This document shows positions 56,021 through 64,000 of a stretch of 64,000 nt of DNA, one piece after another. The stretch is from Dryas octopetala. Its lineage: Eukaryota; Streptophyta; Magnoliopsida; Rosales; Rosaceae. The notes beneath the pieces are model-generated. The model worked only from the letters and a program-made list of their open reading frames with translations. It made no database searches and had not been told where the DNA came from. Where the stretch lies: assembly GCA_963921425.1 (NCBI GenBank), contig OY992838.1, positions 16,368,001 through 16,432,000 on the forward strand. The letters are read 5' to 3'. The translations under genes and the position numbers were made by a program. Numbering within the stretch: position 1 is the first letter of the stretch; every line of letters starts with the position of its first letter.

Positions 56021-57321
56021 GACCGCCCCTGAATTCCACTCTGAAATCCGGAGAGGTCCTGTGGGATCCAAAATCAAAGAAAATCTTACCGAAAATTCGG
56101 CAGAACCTCCCCTGAAAATGGACTAACCCAAAAATTATAAACCTGTAAAAAACACTTCTAAAAACTTCAACTACCTCTACCACAACCAAAAAGCGTCTCA
56201 TACCCAACAATTTCAAAGAAATCCATCTTAAAAATTTAAGTGTGGTTATCAGAGCCACTATTCTATTACAAGGAATTTTTACAAAATTAAAATGGCGCCT
56301 ACAGGGTCCGAATAAGGATATGGACGTATATGCCTCAACGTGATTGGCTCGACCTCCACCAAAGCTACCTGGGGGGAAAAAATTTAAACAAAAATAGGGA
56401 AATGGTGAGATAACTCAGTGAGTGGACAGATTTATGGAAACGAAAACAAAGGTAAACTTTCTGTTCAGAAATCCTTCAGAACCACGTTTAGCTCTAAGAC
56501 ATCACGTTACTCTTTGAAATCCCCCAGTTTTAAAAAGCTTACAGAAACACGTTCAAAGTTGCTATCATATTTTAATAAACCAAACCAAAGCATAAACCAT
56601 TTATCAAAAAAAATTCAAACATTAAAATTCTGAATAGTTTATAAATTTAAAATAAACGATCGCATAAAAACCGTATAATACATTTATAATAAAACACACC
56701 AAGTCAGTTACCCATAGAACCTGTCATACATGCGCAGAGCCGAGAATCTGTCGTACGCATGCAGAGCAAGAAATCCTGTCTTACGTGCACGTAGAGCCAC
56801 CCCCAAAGGGCTAAGCATCACGACACACGGCCTAAAGCCTATGTGTGTGCCGTAATGGGTCCCAAAGACCTATCAATCTGACAACCTGGAGGGTACTGAA
56901 AGCTGATTTGAAACTGTTTCCCATAACCAAACATAATGTCTTTTTCCACCAATAAAGAATATCTTTATAACATTCCCAAAACTTTAAATCCTCAAAACAA
57001 ATGTACAAACACAACTAGTAAAACAGTTCTTAATAAATCTCATTCAAACACATCAAACCAATCCAATCTTTTGACCATAGGCTAAAATATGAAATAATTC
57101 ATACGTATAAAAATAAGAAACTAGTTTCCTTTCTAACGTTCAACAAGAAAACTTATTTGAAATAACATTTGAAATCCAAAATTTAATACCAATGATCAAA
57201 TCCCAAAATAAATTTCCAAAATATTAAGTGTGAAATGATTGATGGAATTTTCATGAATTCTTTAGAAAACCAAAAGCCCATTCAAACTTCTATTTCACAA
57301 CTAAAATTTATATATCCAAAA
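56021..57321. mobile_element. LTR-retrotransposon debris (Gypsy-like guess)
   Basis: 56020-56300 joins the Harbinger fragment abruptly. On the minus strand it carries GTGGCTCTGATAACCAC, whose complement TGGTTATCAGAGCC is close to a tRNA primer-binding site. 56700-56900 has triplicated words (CCTGTCATACATGCGCAGAG, CTGTCGTACGCATGCAGAG, CTGTCTTACGTGCACGTAGAG). No polyprotein was found. It was presumably the target into which the Copia element at 57322 inserted. Confidence 0.4.
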
Positions 57322-57901
57322 TGTAAGATTCTAATGGACTACAAGCCTTGTTCTATTATGATTCAACTAACTGATTATTCTTAAGGAGCAAGTAATAGGA
57401 GAACTCACTAAATGCTACTACATGATTAGTTCATATAAAGATGGAATCCTAATCCTATATGAACTAGGATAACTTAGATACAGCTGCTATATGCAGTAAA
57501 CCAAGCATGACTGCAGCAAGTCTTTGTATAGGAGTCAAATTAGGATTGAGTATGAGGTACCTTAGTGGGAGGACACTCATAATCTCATGACCCTATATAT
57601 AGCATTGGTCCCTGGCTGCACCATCACCCCGAGCTTTTCATCCACTCCCCCATCTTGAGTGAAGTTCTTAAGCATAGTGTGCAGACCAGAAGACTGGTGC
57701 GTTGAGACCATATATCAAGCAGCTGGTGTGCATCTCGATTCACAGTCAATCCCCTGCAATTGCCATGAGTTCATCAGGTAAGTATACTGCTGCCAATATG
57801 TATGAATATTTACTGGATACAATATATATATATATATATATACATGTTTTGATTGGTACATATAAGATGTGTATGTTAAATAATGTATAAAGCAACTTAC
57901 A
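57322..57901 (+). mobile_element. 5' LTR of the young Copia element
   Basis: 580 bp, TGTAAGATTC... ending ACTTACA. It contains TATATATAG (about 57593-57601) as promoter TATA box and an (AT)n run at 57824-57841. Compared with the 3' LTR at 63498 it differs at five of 503 comparable positions (57359, 57461, 57462, 57464, 57789). The flanking base quintet before it is CAAAA; the matching one would lie beyond the window. Confidence 0.95.
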
Positions 57902-57903
57902 TG

Positions 57904-57915
57904 TGGTATCAGAGC
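57904..57915 (+). other. Primer-binding site (tRNA-iMet)
   Basis: TGGTATCAGAGC, complementary to the 3' end of initiator methionine tRNA, starts two bases after the LTR end. Standard for plant Ty1/copia elements. Confidence 0.93.
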
Positions 57916-58699
57916 TTATTGTACACAGATACAAATCACTTTAGTTATTGTTCCAGTTTAAGACAATCAAGTTGTAATTTTATCTGAAGTTATTTTCTAA
58001 TTTTCATCTGCCTACTACCTAATTCATAGAGAATATTTGTCTATTGTTTTTGATCCTGGGAAAGCATATAAATTCTACACCTGATTTACAATTCGAGTTC
58101 TTTACCCTATTCTATCATTGTTTCTTTTATTACTTGTTGGTAACTTGCATGTTTACTAAAATCAGTTTATGCATCAACTTGTAATTCAGTATATGACTAG
58201 GGTAAGGTATTCAATATGTTTTTAATCCGCTGCATGATTGAAGTTGAAACTTCATTAATATGTTTGGTATTAAGCTCAGTTTTTATTATGCAGAAATAAC
58301 AAATCCTTCTGCATAATAATCACTGAAACCAAAATAGACAGATTTTGACATCATAAAGAATGAAGTCTAATATTTTAGGTGTTTGTTGGCTCTCTTTACA
58401 GAGATCAAGCCCTCTGAATACTTAAGATATAGAATTTTATCTACAGGTTGCAAGCCTACTTATAAAATCAGTCACTCTTGTAATTGCTAATTCTGCTAAA
58501 CAAACTGCAGAAAGAGTTTTTGGAACAAGAAAACATTATGAGGGGATGCAACATCATATTATTTTTCATTGCATAAAACAGCACAAATTTGTTTTTATGC
58601 AGTGAAAAATATCTGGAGGTTTTTGGGTATATTACTAATATATCTATTAAGTTTCAATGTTATTCTTGTTTAATTTTAGTTTTTTATTCATCAGCATCC
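57916..58699 (+). other. Copia leader
   Basis: About 780 bp of untranslated leader between the primer-binding site and the gag start. No separate gene. Confidence 0.6.
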
Positions 58700-60943
58700 A
58701 TGAGTTTCGCAAGCATTGAGCCTCTGAATGGACACAATTTCAAGAAATGGAAGCAAGACATTGAAATTGTGTTAGGCTTGAATGACTTGGATTTGGCATT
58801 AAGAGAAGAAAGGCCAAGTGCACTGACAGCTTCAAGTACTAGGGAAGAAAAGGCTAAGTTTGAAAAATGGGAAAAAGCTAACAGGATGACACTTCTAATC
58901 ATGAAAAGGAACATGGCAGACATAGTCAAGGGTGGTATTGAAGACAATGAGAATGCTAAGGTTTATCTCGAGTCCATCAGTGAAAAATACAAAGAATCAG
59001 AGAAGGCTGAAACTAGCAACCTAATGGCTGCATTGACAAATACGACTTATGATGGTAGAAGCAGTGTAAGAGAGTACATCATGTCCTTAATTGACATTGC
59101 AGCCAAACTGAAGGCATTAAAGATACCAATAGCTGATGAGTTTCTGGTCCATCAGGTTTTGATGTCACTGCCACAGCAGTATGAATACCTCAGTGACATC
59201 TACAGTGCTCTACAGGAAAAATGGACACTCAATGAGCTTATTGGTATGTGTATCAAGGCTGAGGAAAAATACAAGAAGGGTAAGGCAGTAGCTGAAGTGA
59301 ACTTTGTGCATAAGGGAAATAATGGGAAGAAGGGTTTTAAGAACAAGAAACAATTTTCGAAACCAAGAGGAACAACTGATGGTGCTGGCAGCTCCAAACC
59401 AATTTCAGATAGCCTAAAGGCAGTGAAAACCACTAAGTTCAAGTGTTTTCATTGCCACAAACCTGGCCATTTTAAGAAAGATTGCATGAAGTGGAAAGCA
59501 TGGATGATAAAGAAAGGTAATTTCCATTGCTTTTATCTCGAAGTTAACTTAGTTGATTCTTCCCTTAATTCTTGGTGGATTGATACAGGCTCACCCATTC
59601 ATATTGCAAATTCTTTGCAGGGTATCACAAGAAGGAGGACACCAAGGAGGGATGAAGTTAACATTCGAGTAGGAAATGGGATGCAAGTTGCAGTCAAGGC
59701 CATAGGAGCTATCAGCATCAGATTAGGAACAGGCTTTGTTTTAGAATTAGATGAAGTTTTTGTAATCCCATCATTAAGTAGGAATTTGGTTTCAGTTGTT
59801 CAACTTGTTAGAAAGAATTTTGATTTTAATATCAATAAAAGTGGTTTGAATTTGCTTCTTAATTCTTCTTTGATTGGATATGCTGCCCTCATAAATGACC
59901 ATTGGAAATTGATATGTTCTGAATCTAATACAGTGACTGAAGTTAACATGCTATCAGCAAACAAAAGGCCAAGGGTAAATGAGAATTCGTCAGTATTATG
60001 GCATAAGAGACTTGGGCATATTTCAAAAGAGAGAATGCAAATAATGATCAAAGATCACTTTATTCCTAACCTTGATTTTTCGGATTTTGGAGAGTGTATA
60101 GAATGTATCAAAGGGAAAACCACAAGTTCCAGAAAGAAAGGAGCAAATAGAAGCAGTGAATTGTTAGAAATTATCCACACTGATATATGTGGACCCTTTT
60201 CAGTTAAAACTATCTGCAAGAACTCTTATTTTATTCTCTTTATAGATGATTTTTCCAGGTTCTGTACAGTGTATCTCATCTCTGAAAAATCTCAATCACT
60301 TGACACTTTCAAAATTTTTAGAGCTGAGGTTGAGAAACAACTTGGAAAGCAGATAAAGGTTGTAAGATCTGACAGAGGAGGAGAATTTTATGGGAAATAC
60401 ACCGAGACTGGACAACATATGGGGCCATTTGCTTTGTACCTGCAGCAAAATGGCATAAAGGCTCAATACACAACTCCTGGGACTCCACAGCAAAATGGGG
60501 TTGCTGTAAGGAGAAATAGGACACTTTTGGAGATGGTTAGATCAATGATGTGTAATACTGGACTGCCGAAATTCTTATGGGGAGAAGCTCTGAAAACTGC
60601 TAATTATATAACTAATAGGACACCGAGCAAAGCCTTGGACAAGACTTCTTTTGAGTTATGGACAGGGAGAAAACCAGGGATCCTACACCTTCGAGTTTGG
60701 GGCTGCAAGGCAGAGGCAAAGCTGTATAATCCAAATGAAAACAAACTGGACCCTAAAACTACAAGTTGCTACTTTATTGGTTATCCAGAGAAGTCAAAGG
60801 GGTATAGATTTTACTGCCCATCCAAAAGTACCAGGATTGTTGAAACTAACATTGCCAAATTTCTAGATGAAAATATTCCATCCAACAATGCTACAATAGA
60901 AGAGTTTGAACTAGATGAATTTTCTGGTGACAAGGATTTATAA
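58700..60943 (+). CDS. Copia gag, protease and integrase (ends at in-frame TAA)
   Basis: ATG at 58700 (MSFASIEPLNGHNFKKW, the usual Copia gag opening) is chosen over ATG at 58589, which adds an unrelated hydrophobic leader. Order of domains: gag with the UBN2-type capsid region; zinc knuckle CFHCHKPGHFKKDC (59444-59485); protease WWIDTGSPIH with active-site Asp at residue 295; GAG-pre-integrase WHKRLGH..CIECIKGK; and integrase core with HTD (residue 495) and SDRGGEF (residue 558). The third catalytic residue, the Glu of the usual NGVAER, is Val here (NGVAVRRNRT, residue 603). The frame stops at TAA 60941-60943 after GDKDL and resumes in the same frame. Confidence 0.93.
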   Translation: MSFASIEPLNGHNFKKWKQDIEIVLGLNDLDLALREERPSALTASSTREEKAKFEKWEKANRMTLLIMKRNMADIVKGGIEDNENAKVYLESISEKYKESEKAETSNLMAALTNTTYDGRSSVREYIMSLIDIAAKLKALKIPIADEFLVHQVLMSLPQQYEYLSDIYSALQEKWTLNELIGMCIKAEEKYKKGKAVAEVNFVHKGNNGKKGFKNKKQFSKPRGTTDGAGSSKPISDSLKAVKTTKFKCFHCHKPGHFKKDCMKWKAWMIKKGNFHCFYLEVNLVDSSLNSWWIDTGSPIHIANSLQGITRRRTPRRDEVNIRVGNGMQVAVKAIGAISIRLGTGFVLELDEVFVIPSLSRNLVSVVQLVRKNFDFNINKSGLNLLLNSSLIGYAALINDHWKLICSESNTVTEVNMLSANKRPRVNENSSVLWHKRLGHISKERMQIMIKDHFIPNLDFSDFGECIECIKGKTTSSRKKGANRSSELLEIIHTDICGPFSVKTICKNSYFILFIDDFSRFCTVYLISEKSQSLDTFKIFRAEVEKQLGKQIKVVRSDRGGEFYGKYTETGQHMGPFALYLQQNGIKAQYTTPGTPQQNGVAVRRNRTLLEMVRSMMCNTGLPKFLWGEALKTANYITNRTPSKALDKTSFELWTGRKPGILHLRVWGCKAEAKLYNPNENKLDPKTTSCYFIGYPEKSKGYRFYCPSKSTRIVETNIAKFLDENIPSNNATIEEFELDEFSGDKDL

Positions 60944-60958
60944 CAAAATCATACAGAC

Positions 60959-62815
60959 TTGATTTTGCCCATTTCGGATAAGTTGTTTACAGCACCAGAA
61001 AATCAAACTAATGAAGAATTGCAAACAGAAGCTATAGATGAGGAGGATAGTCTTGGAGCTCAAAATCAAACCAACCTACAGCAAAGTGCTATACAGGATG
61101 GAACACAAACTGAAGTAGTACCTACAAGAAAGTCTACTCGGCAAAGAAAACCAACATTGTCCAGCAATGATTATGTACTATACTTACAAGAAGTTGATTT
61201 TGACATAGGAGAAGAATCTGATCCAAGAAATTACTCTCAAGCCATGAACAATGTTAACTCTAACAAGTGGCAGATTGCAATGAGTGCAGAAATAGAGTCC
61301 ATGTATGATAATGGAGTGTGGGAACTAACTGAAGTGCCAAAAGGATTTAAAATGATAGGTTGCAAATGGATCTATAAGACTAAGAAAAATCCAGATGGAA
61401 GCATAGAAAGATATAAGGCCAGATTAGTTGCAAAGGGTTTTACTCAAAAGGAAGGAATTGATTACAATGAAACTTTCTCCCCAGTCTCAAGTAAGGATGC
61501 TTTTAGGACAATTATGGCTCTTGTTGCGCATTTCGACATGGAACTACATCAAATGGACGTCAAGACTGCTTTCCTAAATGGGGAATTGGAAGAGGAAATC
61601 TACATGACTCAACCTGAAGGTTTCGTAAAGAAGGGGGATGAACATCTAGCTTGCAGATTAAGAAAGTCCATCTATGGACTGAAACAGGCATCAAGACAGT
61701 GGTATGTCAAGTTTGATTCAGTGATCACCTCAAATGGTTTTTTGGAGAATCCATCAGATGAGTGCATTTATCTAAAAACCAGTGGGAGTAATTTTATCTT
61801 TCTAGTTCTTTATGTGGATGATATTCTTTTGGCTAGCAGCAACAAGGAGTTACTCATTGAGACTAAAGACTTTCTTTCAGACAAGTTTGCAATGAAAGAC
61901 CTTGGAGAGGCATCCTATGTGCTAGGAATTGAAATAAAGAGAGATAGAAAGAACTTCCTATTAGGATTGTCACAGCAAGCTTACATCCTAAGGATTCTAA
62001 AACGATTTGACATGCTTAATTGCAAGGCTGGAGAATCACCTATGTCAAAAGGTGACAAGTTCAGTAAAGAACAATGTCCCACAACTAAACAAGAAGAGGC
62101 ATTCATGAAAGACAAGCCTTATGCATCTTTAGTAGGGTCTGTGATGTATGCTCAAATGTGTACTAGACCTGACCTTGCTTTTGCTGTGGGGATGTTAGGT
62201 AGATATCAAATAAATCCAGGGCAAGCTCACTGGATTGCAGGTAAGAAAGTGCTCAGATATTTGCAAAAGACAAAGGATTATTTGCTAGTTTTTAGAAGAG
62301 TAAAAGACCTGGAATTAATTGGCTATTCTGATTCTGACTTTGCTGGTTGTATGGATAGTTTAAAGTCTACAAGTGGTTATGTTTTTATGTTTGGAGGGGC
62401 TGCTGTTTCGTGGAAAAGTGTTAAGCAAACATTAACAACAACCTCTACAATGCAGGCTGAATATGTGGCAGTGTATGAAGCTTCTGTACATGCCATTTGG
62501 TTGAAGAATTTTATGCAAGAAACAAAGATGATAAAGTCTGTATTCAGTCCTATAAAGATCTATTGTGACAATAGTGGGGCTGTGAGTTTCTCTAAGAACA
62601 ACAAGAGAACTTCTAAATCTAAACATATTGGAACCAAATATTTGATGGTTAGAGAAAGTGTCAAAGAAGGTGAATTGCAAATCGAGTATGTTAGCACTCA
62701 AAACCAATTGGCAGACCCTTTTACAAAAGCTTTACCAGTTGGAACCTTCAAACAACATGTGAAGAACATGGGAGTTGTTGAAAGTATGGATGCTGCAATT
62801 GAGTGGGAGCTTTAA
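60959..62815 (+). CDS. Copia reverse transcriptase and RNase H
   Basis: In the same frame as the preceding part, separated only by the TAA. A linker (PTRKSTRQRKPTLSSNDY) is followed by RT with CKWIYKTKKNPDGS.ERYKARL, QMDVKTAFLNGELEEEIYM, SIYGLKQASRQWY and catalytic YVDD (61811-61822). RNase H follows with YSDSDFAG, STMQAEYVA, IYCDN and EYVSTQNQLADPFTKAL, with all three acidic residues present. Stop TAA at 62813-62815. The first ATG at 60959 is not a demonstrated start; the protein would normally be made as part of the polyprotein. Confidence 0.93.
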   Translation: MILPISDKLFTAPENQTNEELQTEAIDEEDSLGAQNQTNLQQSAIQDGTQTEVVPTRKSTRQRKPTLSSNDYVLYLQEVDFDIGEESDPRNYSQAMNNVNSNKWQIAMSAEIESMYDNGVWELTEVPKGFKMIGCKWIYKTKKNPDGSIERYKARLVAKGFTQKEGIDYNETFSPVSSKDAFRTIMALVAHFDMELHQMDVKTAFLNGELEEEIYMTQPEGFVKKGDEHLACRLRKSIYGLKQASRQWYVKFDSVITSNGFLENPSDECIYLKTSGSNFIFLVLYVDDILLASSNKELLIETKDFLSDKFAMKDLGEASYVLGIEIKRDRKNFLLGLSQQAYILRILKRFDMLNCKAGESPMSKGDKFSKEQCPTTKQEEAFMKDKPYASLVGSVMYAQMCTRPDLAFAVGMLGRYQINPGQAHWIAGKKVLRYLQKTKDYLLVFRRVKDLELIGYSDSDFAGCMDSLKSTSGYVFMFGGAAVSWKSVKQTLTTTSTMQAEYVAVYEASVHAIWLKNFMQETKMIKSVFSPIKIYCDNSGAVSFSKNNKRTSKSKHIGTKYLMVRESVKEGELQIEYVSTQNQLADPFTKALPVGTFKQHVKNMGVVESMDAAIEWEL

Positions 62816-63497
62816 GCATAGAGGGAACTGTCTATCTTTTCTGCTAGTATTTTTTTTGGTTTTGTTATTGCAATTTCTGTTTTCAGTTGAGGCTTAAGTA
62901 GATCAGTGCCATTCAGTTAAATTTTATAAATTATTCCTTAGTTTCAGTTATGTTGAAGATTGAACTATGATTATCATGATTACAGCTTAATAGTTCAACT
63001 TAAACATTTAAAGTTTATTCACTTATTCAGTTCATTAAGACTAATGTACATATGTAGATATATATATATATATATATATATATTTTCTGGTATATGCATG
63101 CATACCGTAATTTTATATATATATATATACATACAGTAATCTTACTAATAAGATAAGAGGAATTGCTTAAAGATTAGCAATTCATACAGTAGGACCAAGT
63201 TTACAAATGGTTAAGTACTGAGAATATGCCAACAGATATTTGTAAACTCATATTTTTTTTTAGTATTTCATGCTTGGAAAATGACTGAGGTAAGATGCAG
63301 TTTGGACATTAATGATTATGAGTTGTTTGGACAAATGATAGTCTAAAAACGTCTCATAGTCTAATGTCTACAACTGTGTCTTGACTAAGTTGATCTAAGT
63401 TAAGTTTTAGTTGATATCTCTAGCGCAATTACAGATTACTTGATGAATTATCAGTGAAGTCATTGATTAAAGAACAATGCTAGTCCAAGTGGGAGAA
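62816..63497 (+). other. Copia 3' untranslated region and polypurine tract
   Basis: About 680 bp with (AT)n microsatellites at 63058-63080 and 63114-63130. It ends in AAGTGGGAGAA (63487-63497), the polypurine tract directly before the 3' LTR. Confidence 0.85.
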
Positions 63498-64000
63498 TGT
63501 AAGATTCTAATGGACTACAAGCCTTGTTCTATTAGGATTCAACTAACTGATTATTCTTAAGGAGCAAGTAATAGGAGAACTCACTAAATGCTACTACATG
63601 ATTAGTTCATATAAAGATGGAATCCTAATCCTATATTTAGTAGGATAACTTAGATACAGCTGCTATATGCAGTAAACCAAGCATGACTGCAGCAAGTCTT
63701 TGTATAGGAGTCAAATTAGGATTGAGTATGAGGTACCTTAGTGGGAGGACACTCATAATCTCATGACCCTATATATAGCATTGGTCCCTGGCTGCACCAT
63801 CACCCCGAGCTTTTCATCCACTCCCCCATCTTGAGTGAAGTTCTTAAGCATAGTGTGCAGACCAGAAGACTGGTGCGTTGAGACCATATATCAAGCAGCT
63901 GGTGTGCATCTCGATTCACAGTCAATCCCCTGCAATTGCCATGAGTTCATCAGGTAAGTATACTACTGCCAATATGTATGAATATTTACTGGATACAATA
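63498..64000 (+). mobile_element. 3' LTR of the Copia element, cut by the window end
   Basis: Starts TGTAAGATTC right after the polypurine tract and matches 57322-57824 base for base except at five positions. The last roughly 77 bp of the LTR and the right target duplication lie beyond the window. Confidence 0.95.

Noticed and set aside
58589-58699. Upstream ATG extending Copia gag by 37 residues
   Set aside because: The extension is hydrophobic and unrelated to gag, while MSFASIEPLNG at 58700 matches the family's usual start.

Overview
The window reads as nuclear DNA of a dicotyledonous plant. Genes with introns, a CC-type NLR, plant-specific families (UDP-apiose/xylose synthase, MORN-type PIP5K, TMK-like receptor kinase), Ty1/copia and CACTA transposons, and AT-rich spacers all fit a core eudicot, plausibly a rosid. 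I cannot name a species. Protein-coding content is low. Most of the sequence is repeats and decayed gene pieces.

Layout. 1-6.5 kb: an intron-bearing UDP-apiose/xylose synthase pseudogene, a nuclear tRNA-Arg(ACG) with a broken 5'-half copy beside it, a telomere-like CCCTCTG array, a decayed kinase/KEN-domain (IRE1-like) pseudogene, and two palindromic MITEs. 6.5-13 kb: mostly unassigned spacer with LTR-like, promoter-like and G-rich blocks. 13-15 kb: a miniature TRIM retrotransposon cut off against rearranged Copia fragments. 19.8-22.8 kb: the one long intact host gene, a CC-NB-LRR resistance protein on the minus strand, with a 10-bp minisatellite upstream. 23.9-25.2 kb: an RPL10a pseudogene with introns, followed by a LINE remnant and a SINE-like sequence. 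28.3-33.5 kb: the 5' portion of a PIP5K gene on the minus strand (8 MORN repeats plus the start of the kinase domain), ending before the catalytic loop. 33.8-36.6 kb: two copies of one MITE family.

39.1-40.6 kb holds a striking ~222-bp tandem array. It is built from alternating inverted copies of a 15-mer (TTACCATTTTCTTGA and its complement), is strongly foldback, and is open in reading frames on both strands. 41.2-42.6 kb: a TMK-like kinase fragment and a 282-bp x 3 tandem repeat. 42.8-47.6 kb: a decayed CACTA (En/Spm) transposon with palindromic subterminal repeats. It abuts the 3' exons of a haem-binding (EB_dh-like) membrane protein gene. A MITE lies exactly at that gene's stop codon. 50-57 kb: microsatellites, a SINE with perfect 13-bp target duplications, an Angela-like Copia LTR, a truncated PIF/Harbinger transposon and LTR-retrotransposon debris. 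57.3 kb to the end: a young, nearly complete Copia element running off the window. Its two LTRs differ at about 5 of 503 compared positions, but it carries an in-frame stop between integrase and reverse transcriptase and has lost the integrase catalytic glutamate.

The genes do not form a pathway. The common theme is decay: six host-gene pieces (AXS, IRE1-like, RPL10a, PIP5K, TMK-like, EB_dh-like) are truncated or broken, and at least four keep their introns. They are therefore products of DNA-level duplication or fractionation rather than retrocopies. I found no clear evidence for a new multi-gene system. The 39-40.6 kb palindromic array is the most unusual object here.
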